This document shows, in pieces, positions 1-8,691 of a stretch of DNA of 45,111 nucleotides. The position numbers were made by a program, and so were the translations under genes. The stretch lies in NCBI GenBank assembly GCA_017451485.1, contig JAFTOG010000001.1, positions 1-45,111 on the forward strand, given 5' to 3'. The notes below the pieces were generated by a model, which was not told the origin of the DNA, ran no database searches, and saw nothing but the letters and a program-made list of their open reading frames with translations. Origin of the DNA: Clostridia bacterium (GTDB taxonomy: Bacteria; Bacillota; Clostridia; Oscillospirales; CAG-272). Position 1 is the first letter of the stretch. Every line of letters begins with the position of its first letter.

Positions 1-240
1 TCATAAGGATAGAAACGAAATACAGAAAGATTGTATATCATGACACCTCATCCGTCTGCTACGCATCCACCTTCCCCTCAAGGTGAAGGCAGAGTTAAAA
101 ACCCGTTTACGGGTAGCAAGTAGCAATTGCGTGGCTGGCAGTCCAATTCTTAACGCACTTGTGCGTAGCCAGTAATGTCTAGGGCTATGCCCGAAAATGA
201 AATACCACCCGCTAGGCGGGTGGATATTTATTTTTTAATG
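1..240. repeat. Palindrome-rich intergenic element, possible dispersed repeat
   Basis: This gene-free stretch is packed with short inverted repeats: CCTTCCCCT/AGGTGAAGG around 70-90, ACCCG/CGGGT at 111-124, CGCAC/GTGCG near 154-164, GGGC/GCCC at 182-192 and the strong 205-223 hairpin. The tract around 47-90 (CATCCGTCTGCTACGCATCC followed by the CCTTCCCCT arm) resembles palindromic intergenic repeats I associate with Clostridia genomes, but I cannot confirm other copies because only one is in the window. No ORF or RBS is visible. It could be a decayed MITE-like or REP-like element. Confidence 0.45.
205..236. terminator. Bidirectional-looking rho-independent terminator
   Basis: An 8-bp perfect stem CCACCCGC (205-212) / GCGGGTGG (216-223) with a TAG loop is followed on the plus strand by an AT-rich tract ending in TTTTTT (231-236). 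It lies just downstream of the minus-strand ribokinase gene and could end that transcript as well, although the U-tract is better on the plus strand. Confidence 0.6.
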
Positions 241-245
241 TAATA

Positions 246-1169
246 TCAGCTTTTTTTAGCTAAAAATTCTGCAACCTCGCTTGAATTTGGTATAGAGCTT
301 GATGCTCCGTGTCGGCTGACAGTAATGGAGCCTGTTGCATTACCAAAGTCACAGGAGGAGTAGATATCTCCGGTACGCAGGTATTCAAGGGTCAGTCCTG
401 CTGTAAATGCATCACCTGCTGCAGTTGTATCAACAACGGGCATATCGTAGGTGGGCTTTGTAATTCCGTTCTCGCCGTCAAAAATATAAGCACCTCTTCC
501 ACCGAGCTTGATTACTATGTATTTCGCCTTCACTCTTTCAAGTAGCTTAAGGGATGCTTTTTTACAGCTTTCCTCGTCTATTGGAGCAATTCCTGTAAAT
601 GCCTCTGTTTCGCTTTCATTAGGAGAAAATACGGTCAACTCCGGTAGCTTTTCAAGAGGAAAATCTTTATTAGCCGGTCCGGCATCTATAAAGATTGGGA
701 TGCCGTTTTTTGATGCTTCTATAGCAGCATGGATAATTGCATCGTAGTTAATTTCAAATTGCATATACAATGCATCGGGCTTGCTTGCAATGGCTTCACT
801 TACGGTATCAAGCTCTATTTTGGAGTTGGCACCGGGGAAAACTATTATTCTGTTCTGCCCTGTTTTTTCAACCAGAATAGCTGCAAGACCACTGGCGACA
901 TAGGGGTCTCTTTTTATGTAGGAAATATCCATACCCTCTTTTTCATAAAGGCTTAAAAGGGCATCACCGTTTGTGTCCTTACCAAGCTTTGTAAGAAAAA
1001 CACATTTGGCACCAAGCCGGGAAAATGCAACGGCAGAATTTGCTCCCTTTCCACCGGGAACATAGGAATATGTACCCTTGTCAATTACTGTTTGTCCACC
1101 CACGGGTACAAAATCAACATTCATAACCATGTCCATATTTGCAGAGCTTACTACAAGAATTCTTTTCAT
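246..1169 (-). CDS. rbsK: Ribokinase (PfkB/ribokinase-family sugar kinase)
   Basis: The protein has 307 residues, the usual ribokinase length. It phosphorylates D-ribose (or a related sugar) to the 5-phosphate with ATP in the cytoplasm. The N-terminal substrate motif GGKGANSA (about 39-46), the NPNE-like SPNESE segment and the C-terminal signature DTTAAGDAF, which carries the catalytic Asp and anion hole, are all present. The start ATG overlaps the trmO stop by four bases (ATGA), so the two are translationally coupled. No ribose transporter or repressor lies nearby, so the physiological substrate may be a salvaged ribose or nucleoside sugar; fructokinase-like specificity is possible but the DTTAAGD form favours RbsK. 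Confidence 0.88.
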   Translation of the reverse strand: MKRILVVSSANMDMVMNVDFVPVGGQTVIDKGTYSYVPGGKGANSAVAFSRLGAKCVFLTKLGKDTNGDALLSLYEKEGMDISYIKRDPYVASGLAAILVEKTGQNRIIVFPGANSKIELDTVSEAIASKPDALYMQFEINYDAIIHAAIEASKNGIPIFIDAGPANKDFPLEKLPELTVFSPNESETEAFTGIAPIDEESCKKASLKLLERVKAKYIVIKLGGRGAYIFDGENGITKPTYDMPVVDTTAAGDAFTAGLTLEYLRTGDIYSSCDFGNATGSITVSRHGASSSIPNSSEVAEFLAKKS

Positions 1170-1849
1170 ACTATCCTCTTTTCTACTGATATTACAGTAA
1201 GGATTTTATTTTTGACATTAAATTTTATTTCATGCTCGCAGAATACAAATCCGTATATTCTGCTCTCGTCCTCAATGTACGATGGACGGGGATCCTCTGC
1301 TAAAATACTGCAGAGAGTGGATATTTTGTTTTTCGGAAATGTATCGGGAATATAAAAATCCTTATTTACCTCAAGCTTGTATTCTCCTACAGTGTCGGCA
1401 AAGCCACCTTTGGCATGTGGAATGCTGTCGGTATAGGTAAGGTAGGGCTTGATATCGTAAATCGGTGTATCATTTACCATATCGGCACCGGATACAATAA
1501 GAACATCTCCTTTGGTGTCGGTGTGCTTAATATCTATCAGCTTAAGGCAGGAGAGCCCAAGTCCGTTAGGACGGAATGGAGAACGGGTGGCAAAGACCCC
1601 CATCCGTTCATTCCCACCAAGCTTTGGAGGGCGTACAGTAGGAGAATATTCCTTACCCTCATTTTCCGAGAATCCCCATATCACCCATATATGGGAAAAT
1701 CCCTGTAATCCACGGATGGCATCGGGGGATCTGTACTTTTTCTCAAATACAATTTCTCCCACAAGATCACAAACAATTCCACTCTGCCTTGGAATACCGA
1801 ATTTAGTGGGAAAGTCTGTTTTTATTTTAGCAATAGGTTCTATATTCAT
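1166..1849 (-). CDS. trmO: tRNA (N6-threonylcarbamoyladenosine37-N6)-methyltransferase TrmO/TsaA family
   Basis: The 227-residue protein matches the TrmO (TsaA/YaeB) family, which methylates t6A37 of tRNA-Thr using SAM. Visible family signatures are an N-terminal GI.R..G segment, the GLQGFSHIWVIWGF strand, and GVFATRSPFRPNGLGLS, which binds SAM. The beta-barrel core occupies about residues 10-150, with a shorter variable C-terminal domain. The start ATG shares its A with the TAA stop of hslO (TAATG), and its stop overlaps rbsK. These overlaps put hslO-trmO-rbsK in one transcript. Function is inferred from family motifs. Confidence 0.88.
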   Translation of the reverse strand: MNIEPIAKIKTDFPTKFGIPRQSGIVCDLVGEIVFEKKYRSPDAIRGLQGFSHIWVIWGFSENEGKEYSPTVRPPKLGGNERMGVFATRSPFRPNGLGLSCLKLIDIKHTDTKGDVLIVSGADMVNDTPIYDIKPYLTYTDSIPHAKGGFADTVGEYKLEVNKDFYIPDTFPKNKISTLCSILAEDPRPSYIEDESRIYGFVFCEHEIKFNVKNKILTVISVEKRIV

Positions 1850-2739
1850 TATGAGAACAGCTTGTCCACATCTTCCTTACGGAAGGCGTATTTTTTATCA
1901 CAGAAATGGCATTCGAGCTCGATTTTTTCTTCCTCGCCTTTTTCTCTTTGCTCTTCGAAAATACTCTCTATTTCTTTCTTTCCAAGACTGACAATAGCTC
2001 TCTTTATTCTGTCAACGGAGCAGTCACACTTGTATTCTACCTCCAATTCGTCAAAGAGATCGTATTCAATACCGTTCAAAGCAATCTTCAATATATCCTC
2101 ATTGGAAAGACCTGCATCAAACTTAGTTGAAATATTGTTTAGGAATTTAGAATTTTCTTCAAGTCTTGCGATTATGCTTTCGTCTGGAAATGGCAAAAGC
2201 TGAACGAAAACGCCGCCTGCAGCACGGCAGGTATGGTCTGTGTCTATAAGAACACCAAGTGCACAAAGGGTGGGCGTCTGCTCACTTACAGCATAATACT
2301 GGGCGATATCCTCTGCAACCTCTCCACTTACAAGCTCAATAGTACCGTTAAAGGGGACATCATCTCCCACATCCTTAGAAACGCAGAAAAGACCGTTTCC
2401 GACAATACCGGATACATCAAGCTTTCCGTTGGGCTTGTTAGGTGCATCGGCAAGGGGGTTGGCAATGTAACCCTTTACATTTCCGTAGTAGTCTGCACAG
2501 GCAAGGGTCGTACCTGCGATTCCGTCGCCCTTAATGGTAGCAGTCAGGCGATTTTCCTTCTCGGGTAGCATGGTTCCCATTACCGATGCAGCTGTGAGAA
2601 GTCTGCCAAGAAGTGCCGACGCTGTCGGTGCAGTGCCGTGATATTTTATAGCTTGATTTACTATTTCCTTTGAATTTATTACATATGCTCGTGCACTTCC
2701 GTCACTGGTCATGGCACGAAGAATAGTTGATTTTCCCAT
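1849..2739 (-). CDS. hslO: Redox-regulated chaperone Hsp33
   Basis: The 296-residue protein is a full-length Hsp33, an oxidation-activated cytoplasmic holdase. The C-terminal zinc switch is intact: CDC at residues 238-240 and CHFC at 277-280. Oxidation of these four cysteines is what activates the family. The N-terminal domain includes GRLLTAASVMGTMLP and GNGLFCVSKD. The spacing to the upstream methyltransferase is short (23 bp), so hslO, trmO and rbsK probably ride on that gene's promoter. In an obligate anaerobe this would be an oxygen or hypochlorite stress protein. Confidence 0.93.
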   Translation of the reverse strand: MGKSTILRAMTSDGSARAYVINSKEIVNQAIKYHGTAPTASALLGRLLTAASVMGTMLPEKENRLTATIKGDGIAGTTLACADYYGNVKGYIANPLADAPNKPNGKLDVSGIVGNGLFCVSKDVGDDVPFNGTIELVSGEVAEDIAQYYAVSEQTPTLCALGVLIDTDHTCRAAGGVFVQLLPFPDESIIARLEENSKFLNNISTKFDAGLSNEDILKIALNGIEYDLFDELEVEYKCDCSVDRIKRAIVSLGKKEIESIFEEQREKGEEEKIELECHFCDKKYAFRKEDVDKLFS

Positions 2740-2762
2740 TTTATCATCCTCTTTTTAATCTG

Positions 2763-3518
2763 TTATTTTATACATCGTACGGTAAAGTAGCATCTTTCAT
2801 CGCTGTCTGTAAGCTCCTTGCCGTTTGTATCCCCACATATTCTTATTATTTCAAAGCCACAGTCTGAGAGGGCCCTTTTTATCCTCTGCAAGGAATAGCA
2901 TTTTTCCTTCTGTACCTCGTCGTATCTTGTGTATGTGCCATCGTGGTTTTCAACGAATATATTAAGATAAAATTTACATATTCCCGTTTTCTTATTGTAC
3001 TCATTTTGCCACGCTACAAGGGAGGATCCATCCTCTAAAACATATGCGTTATTACCGTAAATGTTTTCAAATTTATAAGGGGTATTCATATCAAAAATAA
3101 ACACTCCATCGGGGATAAGGTAGTTATGTACCAGGCTAAAGCACTTTTTTATATCCTCGTAGCTTGTAAGGTAATTAAGACTGTCAAGACAGCACACACA
3201 GGCATCTACCGTACCGTATAGCTCGAAGCTCTGCATACTCTGGCATAGCCATAGAATGTCGGTAATGTTTTTTTCGTAGCATATATTCCTTGCTACGGCC
3301 AGCATATCCTCACTTAAGTCCACTCCTGTCATATCATAGCCTCTGTCACGCAGGGCAAAGGTTATTTTACCTGTACCGCAGGCGAGATCCAGAACAAGGG
3401 AGGAACGGATTTTTTCATATTTTCTTATTTCATTGTCAATAAATTCAGCGTATCCCTCATAGTCAAAATCGGAATTGAGAGAATCGTATACTCCTGCAAG
3501 AAAAGAATATTGCTCCAT
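2763..3518 (-). CDS. Class I SAM-dependent methyltransferase, substrate unknown
   Basis: This 251-residue protein has a Rossmann-type methyltransferase fold. Motif I LDLACGTGKITFAL lies near residues 43-56, acidic motif II near TGVDLSEDM, and motif IV-like CVCCLDSLNYL follows. A C-terminal half rich in aromatic strands (FIFDMNTPYKF, WQNEYNKKTGICKF) is typical of the Methyltransf_25/YjjT-like family found beside hslO in Clostridia; methyl acceptor unknown. A good RBS (AGGAGGTATT on the minus strand) precedes the ATG. It is the first gene of the hslO-trmO-rbsK transcript. Confidence 0.8.
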   Translation of the reverse strand: MEQYSFLAGVYDSLNSDFDYEGYAEFIDNEIRKYEKIRSSLVLDLACGTGKITFALRDRGYDMTGVDLSEDMLAVARNICYEKNITDILWLCQSMQSFELYGTVDACVCCLDSLNYLTSYEDIKKCFSLVHNYLIPDGVFIFDMNTPYKFENIYGNNAYVLEDGSSLVAWQNEYNKKTGICKFYLNIFVENHDGTYTRYDEVQKEKCYSLQRIKRALSDCGFEIIRICGDTNGKELTDSDERCYFTVRCIK

Positions 3519-3554
3519 CGCCGTAATACCTCCTCGGTCAGACTTATCTTATAT

Positions 3555-3583
3555 ATTTTATCATATAGTCGAGTTAAAGTAAA
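3555..3583 (-). promoter_or_regulatory. SigA-type promoter for the methyltransferase-hslO-trmO-rbsK operon
   Basis: Read on the minus strand there is TTTACT (3583-3578), 17 bp, then TAAAAT (3560-3555) with an upstream TG giving an extended -10. It lies 37 bases upstream of the gene start, at the right distance for a short leader. It is a sequence match only. Confidence 0.5.
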
Positions 3584-3591
3584 GAGCTTAA

Positions 3592-4956
3592 TTACATAAA
3601 CTTTTTTATTTTGATTATGTCTCCGGCCCCCATAATAACAATGGCGTCGTTTTCAGATGTGGCAATCACATCGGCTATTTTCTTAAAGTCGGATATATAT
3701 TCTCCCTTTGCTTCTCTTGCCAGCTCCTCTGCTTTTATTCCGTATATATTCTCCTCCCGTGCAGGGTATATATCGGTTATAATTAATCTTTTAGCAACGG
3801 AAAAGCATCCTGTAAATTCCTTGTACAGTGCATAAGTACGGGAATAGGTATGAGGCTGAAAAACGCAGAGAATGTTTTTATATCCCATATGAGAAAGTCC
3901 GTTAAGTGTAGCAGAGATTTCTTTTGGATGGTGGGCATAGTCTATGTAAATATCGCCACCCCCCTGACTTTTTTTATAATATTCAAGCCGTCTTTCACTC
4001 CCACGGAAGCTATAAAGAGCATCACATATGGCTTCCTTGTCTATCCCGTTTTCGTAAGCAACGGAAAAGGCACACAGCCCGTTATACACCGTATGTATCC
4101 CACTTTGCCTCATTTTGCATTGCACCAGGGGAGAAGATCCTCTGTAGACCGTAAAATCGCAACACTCCCCCAAGGATATATTCCTTGCCGAATAATCTGA
4201 ATTGGGAGAAAGACCAAAGGAAACAAGAGCCTTATTATGTAATTCCAACGATTTTGACATTTTATCGTCTGCATTTATGAATACACGCCTTGCCCTGTCT
4301 GCGTATTTTTTGAAGGATGAAATAATCTGCTCCATCGACTTAAAATAATCGGGATGATCGTAATCTATGTTCAAAATAATGGCATCCGTAGGGCAAAAAT
4401 CGTGAAATGCATCCTTATATTCACAGGCTTCAAATATAAAATTATCCCGTCCACCGAATTTATACGGACTTAAATAATCCTTCATTACAGCCCCGCACAT
4501 AACTGTCGGGTCCAAGGATGCATACTCATAAATATGGGCAATAAGAGAGGTTACGGTGCTTTTTCCGTGCATTCCTGCAATTCCTATTCTTTCTTTATAG
4601 TCTGCCATAATGCACCCAAGGAGCTCTGACCTTGTGACGAGGGGCAGCCCCTCCCGTATTGCACATTGCATTTCAAAATTACTTTCATCGATTGCCGAGG
4701 TGTAAACCACCAGGTCCATATGACTTGCATTGTCGGGTGTTGAGCAGTACTTTATTTGCTTTGCTACCCTTTCGAGCTTTCTGCATGCCTCATTTCGTTC
4801 TCTGTCGTAGCCGTATACCTCCTTTCCAAGGTACACGCAATATTCGGCAATGGAGCTCATGCTGATTCCACCTATGCCTATGAAAAATATCTTTTTGGAT
4901 GAATTGAATATTTTTTTTAATTCGTTTTTGTCAGGATGATTTGCTTCTCTTATCAT
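3592..4956 (-). CDS. murC: UDP-N-acetylmuramate--L-alanine ligase
   Basis: The 454-residue protein has the normal MurC length and catalyses ATP-dependent addition of L-Ala to UDP-MurNAc, the first peptide step of peptidoglycan synthesis in the cytoplasm. The N-terminal UDP-binding motif GIGGISMSSIAEY is at about residues 26-38. The ATP P-loop reads GMHGKST instead of the common GTHGKTT. The middle domain has FEACEYKDAF and NIDYDHPDYF, in the style of clostridial MurC rather than proteobacterial (EADESD). The ligase C-terminal domain has YAHHPKEI. The RBS AAGGAGAA is upstream. It is divergent from spoVG. Confidence 0.9.
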   Translation of the reverse strand: MIREANHPDKNELKKIFNSSKKIFFIGIGGISMSSIAEYCVYLGKEVYGYDRERNEACRKLERVAKQIKYCSTPDNASHMDLVVYTSAIDESNFEMQCAIREGLPLVTRSELLGCIMADYKERIGIAGMHGKSTVTSLIAHIYEYASLDPTVMCGAVMKDYLSPYKFGGRDNFIFEACEYKDAFHDFCPTDAIILNIDYDHPDYFKSMEQIISSFKKYADRARRVFINADDKMSKSLELHNKALVSFGLSPNSDYSARNISLGECCDFTVYRGSSPLVQCKMRQSGIHTVYNGLCAFSVAYENGIDKEAICDALYSFRGSERRLEYYKKSQGGGDIYIDYAHHPKEISATLNGLSHMGYKNILCVFQPHTYSRTYALYKEFTGCFSVAKRLIITDIYPAREENIYGIKAEELAREAKGEYISDFKKIADVIATSENDAIVIMGAGDIIKIKKFM

Positions 4957-5058
4957 AAAATTCTCCTTTTTTCAGCAAGATTCAATGGTGTTTCACAAAA
5001 ATAATCATACGATTTCACATAATTATTTCATATTTTACCAACACAGTTCACATTTAGT

Positions 5059-5067
5059 TGATATAAT
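5059..5067 (+). promoter_or_regulatory. Extended -10 promoter for spoVG
   Basis: TGATATAAT (5059-5067) is a perfect extended -10 hexamer (TGnTATAAT), 52 bases before the spoVG start. There is no recognisable TTGACA at the -35 position, which fits extended -10 promoters. In Bacillus spoVG uses SigH; I do not see a clear SigH match here. Confidence 0.55.
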
Positions 5068-5118
5068 GTATTTGTAAACGGTGTAACCGACAATTTTACC
5101 TATACGGAGGACATAAAA

Positions 5119-5427
5119 ATGGTAATTTCAGATATCAAAATAAGAAAATTTTTCGATGACGGACCTATGAAGGCTGTGGTTTCCGTAACCTTTGACGGAG
5201 CCCTTGCTGTACACGATATAAAGGTTATCAACGCAAGGGACAAATTTTTTATAGTTATGCCCAGCAGAAAAAATCCCGACGGGACATTCCGTGATATAGT
5301 TCACCCCATAAACGCAGAGTTCCGTGCCGAGCTTGAGGGTGCAGTGATCAAAGCATACTTTGACCAGCTTGAAAATGCAAAGTACGCAATGAATGAAGAA
5401 GATAACTTTGAGATTGTCAATGCTTAA
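5119..5427 (+). CDS. spoVG: SpoVG family regulator
   Basis: The 102-residue protein is a full-length SpoVG, a small nucleic-acid-binding regulator linked to sporulation septation and to capsule or virulence gene control in Firmicutes. Family signatures at the start (SDIKIRKF), middle (ALAVHDIKVI) and FFIVMPSRKNPDGTFRDI, HPINAEFR are all present. The C-terminal helix ends in acidic NEEDNFEIVNA. An RBS-like GGAGGA lies upstream at about 5106. It is a monocistronic gene between its own extended -10 promoter and a strong terminator. Confidence 0.95.
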   Translation: MVISDIKIRKFFDDGPMKAVVSVTFDGALAVHDIKVINARDKFFIVMPSRKNPDGTFRDIVHPINAEFRAELEGAVIKAYFDQLENAKYAMNEEDNFEIVNA

Positions 5428-5447
5428 ATGAGTCGTAATTGTATATC

Positions 5448-5478
5448 AAAAGGATTCCCGATTTTGGGGATCCTTTTT
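5448..5478 (+). terminator. Rho-independent terminator after spoVG
   Basis: The arms AAAAGGATTCCC (5448-5459) and GGGGATCCTTTT (5466-5477) pair through 12 positions, with one G.T wobble, around a 6-nt loop. They run into a T tract (5474-5479). Confidence 0.85.
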
Positions 5479-5505
5479 TATTTTTCTGAATTTCAATTAA
5501 TACTA

Positions 5506-5534
5506 TTGACACAGTTAGTTAAAATTGCTATAAT
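5506..5534 (+). promoter_or_regulatory. Consensus SigA promoter for hisS-aspS
   Basis: TTGACA (5506-5511) and TATAAT (5529-5534) are both perfect hexamers with a 17-bp spacer. The leader to hisS is only about 65 nt, too short for a T-box, so no tRNA-sensing leader is present. Confidence 0.85.
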
Positions 5535-5604
5535 ATATGCTATGAAAGTTTATTTATAATATAATATGCGAGAACAATCGCATACTTACACAAAAGAGGT
5601 AGAA

Positions 5605-6870
5605 ATGGCAAATAAAATTCAAAAGCCCAGAGGCACGATGGATATTTTTCCCGAGGATGTGGCTCTTTGGCATAAAATAGAAGAAAAAGCAAGAGATGTG
5701 GCGTCACGCTTTGGCTTCGGCGAAATAAGGACTCCAACCTTTGAGGATCTTGCCCTCTTCAAAAGGGGTGTAGGCGAGGTAACCGATGTTGTACAGAAGG
5801 AAATGTACACTCTTACCGATAAGGAAAACAGAGTTTTTGCACTTCGTCCCGAGGGAACAGCATCCGTAGTAAGAGCAATTATCGAAAACGGTAAGACCTC
5901 CGATGCTATGCCTCTTAAATATTATTATCTGATAAATTGCTTCCGTTATGAAAAGCCACAGGCGGGCAGGAGCCGAGAATTCTTCCAGTTTGGTACCGAG
6001 ATGTTTGGTGCAGCGTCTCCGGCTGCTGATGCAACTGTAATTTCCCTTGCCCACACCTTACTTAAGGAGCTCGGTATAAAGGGTGTTAAGCTTCATATAA
6101 ACTCAATCGGCTGTCCCGAGTGCAGACCGAATTACAGACAGGCTCTTGTTGATTACTTTTCGGAGAACGAGGAGCAGCTTTGTGACACATGTAAGGAAAG
6201 ACTTAAGACAAATCCCTTAAGAGTGCTTGACTGTAAGAGTCCTGTTTGCTCCGAAATCGCAAAGGGAGCTCCCAACACAATAGATTATCTCTGTCCGGAG
6301 TGCAATGAGCACTTTGAAAGCTTGAAGAAATATCTGGATGCTATGGGTATTGACTACACTGTGGATACAAGAATAGTAAGAGGACTTGACTACTATACAA
6401 AGACTGTATTTGAGTTTATCTGCGACGGTATCGGTGCACAGAGCACTGTTTGCGGTGGTGGACGCTATGACGGTCTTATGAAGCAGCTTGACGGTCCTGC
6501 TCTTCCCGGTATCGGCTTTGGTATGGGTCTTACCCGAGTTATATTGGCAATGAAGGAAAGTGGATGTGCCGACATCCCCCAAAATAATCCTGTACTGTAT
6601 ATTGCCCCCCTCGGTAATGAGGCTGTTTCTAAGGCACTGTCCATAGTTGCACAGCTCAGGGACAAGGGTATCTATGCTGAGTGTGATATATGTGCACGCA
6701 GTCTTAAGGCACAGATGAAATACGCTGACAAAATAGGTGCTGATTACACTCTCATCATTGGAGACAGTGAGCTTGAAAACGGTCGTGCTCAGCTCAAGAA
6801 TATGAAGAAAAGTGAACAGCGAGAAATAGAAATAGATAATATTTACAATGCTCTCACAGAGGAGAACTGA
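5605..6870 (+). CDS. hisS: Histidine--tRNA ligase
   Basis: This cytoplasmic class II synthetase charges tRNA-His. I place the start at 5605 (421 residues) because AAGAGGT at 5594-5600 sits five bases upstream and the sequence MANKIQKPRGT is the usual HisRS beginning; an in-frame ATG at 5566 would add 13 unconserved residues. Class II motif 2 is RYEKPQAGRSREFFQFG. The histidine-specific motif RGLDYYTKTVFEF follows, then GGGRYDGL, and motif 3 lies in GIGFGMGLTR. The C-terminal anticodon-binding domain is complete. The gene ends one base before aspS, so they are co-transcribed. Confidence 0.96.
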   Translation: MANKIQKPRGTMDIFPEDVALWHKIEEKARDVASRFGFGEIRTPTFEDLALFKRGVGEVTDVVQKEMYTLTDKENRVFALRPEGTASVVRAIIENGKTSDAMPLKYYYLINCFRYEKPQAGRSREFFQFGTEMFGAASPAADATVISLAHTLLKELGIKGVKLHINSIGCPECRPNYRQALVDYFSENEEQLCDTCKERLKTNPLRVLDCKSPVCSEIAKGAPNTIDYLCPECNEHFESLKKYLDAMGIDYTVDTRIVRGLDYYTKTVFEFICDGIGAQSTVCGGGRYDGLMKQLDGPALPGIGFGMGLTRVILAMKESGCADIPQNNPVLYIAPLGNEAVSKALSIVAQLRDKGIYAECDICARSLKAQMKYADKIGADYTLIIGDSELENGRAQLKNMKKSEQREIEIDNIYNALTEEN

Positions 6871-6871
6871 A

Positions 6872-8665
6872 ATGGAAAAATTTGAAAAAAACGATAAGCG
6901 TACCCACTATTGCGGTACAATTACAAAAGAGGATTTAGGTAAAAAGGTTTGTGTATTGGGCTGGGCTCAGAAGCAGAGAGACTTAGGCTCTCTTATCTTC
7001 ATTGACCTCCGTGACAGAAGCGGTATAGTTCAGCTTGCATTTGATGACAATACCGAAAGAGAAGCATTTGACAAGGCGTTTGGCGTGCGTTCTGAGTTCG
7101 TTCTTTGTGCTAAGGGAATTGTAAGAGCCCGTGGAGAGGGTGCAATAAATAAGAATATCCCCACAGGTGAAATTGAAATAGCGGTAAGTGAGCTTAAGAT
7201 TCTCACAAAGGCACAGACTCCTCCATTTGAAATTGTTGAAAACAGCGATGTAAAGGCTGACCTTCGCTTGAAGCACAGATACCTTGACCTTCGCCGCCCT
7301 GATATGCAGAGGAATATTATTGCCCGTTCAAAAATTACTAATCTTACAAGAAATTATTTCAACGAGAACGGATTTATAGACATAGAAACTCCTAACCTTA
7401 TCCGTCCCACACCGGAGGGAGCCCGTGACTATCTTGTCCCCAGCCGTGTGCATAACGGTAAGTTTTATGCTCTTCCTCAGTCCCCACAGATTTATAAGCA
7501 GCTTCTTATGTATTCCGGCTTTGACCGTTATATCCAGATTGCCCGTTGCTTCCGTGATGAGGACCTTCGTGCAGACCGTCAGCCCGAGTTTACACAGATA
7601 GACATGGAAATATCCTTCACCGATGAGGACGAAATCATTGCTATCAATGAGGGCTTTATCAAATACATTTTTGATAATTTTATGGGTAAGGAGATAAAGA
7701 CACCCTTTGAGAGAATTACATGGCACGAGGCTATGGAACGCTTTGGCTCGGACAAGCCGGATATGCGTTTTGGATTTGAGCTTAAGAATATCTCCGATGC
7801 TGTTAAAAATACTGAGTTTAAGGTATTTGCCGGAGCTATTGCAAACGGTGGTAGCGTAAGGGCTATCAATGTTAAGGGAGGAGCTAAGTTCTCGAGAAAG
7901 GAAATCGACTCCTTGACAGAGGTTGCAAAGCAATATAAGGCAAAGGGTCTTGCTTGGCTCAAAAAGGTGAACGGTGAGGTTTCCTCATCCTACGCTAAAT
8001 TCCTTACAGAAGGCGAAAACGCAGAAATTATGAGGCTTATGGATGTTTGTGACGGAGACCTTGTCCTTGTTGTCGCAGACAAAAATAAGATAGTATTTGA
8101 CACTCTCGGTGCTCTTCGCTGTGAGTGTGCTAAGCGTCTTGGACTTCTCAAGGCCGATGAATTCAAATTCCTTTGGGTAACTGAGTTCCCCCTCTTTGAG
8201 TACAGTGAGGAGGATGGAAGATATTATGCTATGCACCATCCCTTTACAGCTCCTATGGCAGAGGATTATGAATTTATCGACACAGACCCCGGCAGAGTTC
8301 GTGCAAGAGCTTACGATATAGTTCTTAACGGTACAGAGCTCGGTGGTGGCTCTATCCGTATCCACACAACCGAAATGCAGGAGCATATGTTCTCTATTCT
8401 CGGTATCGGTAAGGAGGATGCACAGGAAAAATTCGGATTCCTGCTTGATGCATTCAAATACGGAGTACCTCCCCACGGTGGTCTTGCCTTTGGCCTTGAC
8501 CGTCTTGTGACCCTTCTTTTGGGACTTGAGGATATTCGTGAGGTTATTGCATTCCCCAAGATGCAGAATGCCTCTGAGCTTATGTCTAAGTGTCCCTCAT
8601 TTGCAAATCCCGATGACCTTAAGGAATTGGGTATTGCGGTTATTACACCTGACGAAGAAAAATAA
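6872..8665 (+). CDS. aspS: Aspartate--tRNA ligase, bacterial type
   Basis: The start at 6872 gives 597 residues and has AGAGGAG (6858-6864) upstream; the earlier in-frame ATG at 6848 lies inside hisS. The N-terminal OB-fold anticodon domain (about 15-120) includes VCVLGWAQKQRDLG. The catalytic core has the flipping-loop and class II motifs TPEGARDYLVPSR, QSPQIYKQLLM and RCFRDEDLRADRQPEFTQ. A bacterial-specific GAD insertion lies at about 300-410, and motif 3 is GLAFGLDRLV. Whether it also charges tRNA-Asn cannot be told from the window. It pairs with hisS as in many Firmicutes. Confidence 0.96.
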   Translation: MEKFEKNDKRTHYCGTITKEDLGKKVCVLGWAQKQRDLGSLIFIDLRDRSGIVQLAFDDNTEREAFDKAFGVRSEFVLCAKGIVRARGEGAINKNIPTGEIEIAVSELKILTKAQTPPFEIVENSDVKADLRLKHRYLDLRRPDMQRNIIARSKITNLTRNYFNENGFIDIETPNLIRPTPEGARDYLVPSRVHNGKFYALPQSPQIYKQLLMYSGFDRYIQIARCFRDEDLRADRQPEFTQIDMEISFTDEDEIIAINEGFIKYIFDNFMGKEIKTPFERITWHEAMERFGSDKPDMRFGFELKNISDAVKNTEFKVFAGAIANGGSVRAINVKGGAKFSRKEIDSLTEVAKQYKAKGLAWLKKVNGEVSSSYAKFLTEGENAEIMRLMDVCDGDLVLVVADKNKIVFDTLGALRCECAKRLGLLKADEFKFLWVTEFPLFEYSEEDGRYYAMHHPFTAPMAEDYEFIDTDPGRVRARAYDIVLNGTELGGGSIRIHTTEMQEHMFSILGIGKEDAQEKFGFLLDAFKYGVPPHGGLAFGLDRLVTLLLGLEDIREVIAFPKMQNASELMSKCPSFANPDDLKELGIAVITPDEEK

Positions 8666-8691
8666 ATACACAATTTGAAAGGAAAACACAA

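Noticed and set aside
3592..4956. MurC as an Mpl or pseudo-ligase because of GMHGKST and EACEY motifs
   Set aside because: Those variants are, as far as I recall, normal in clostridial MurC, and the protein is full length with all three ligase domains.
5428..5604. T-box or other tRNA-sensing leader before hisS
   Set aside because: The leader from the promoter to the start is only about 65 nt and has no specifier or T-box sequence.
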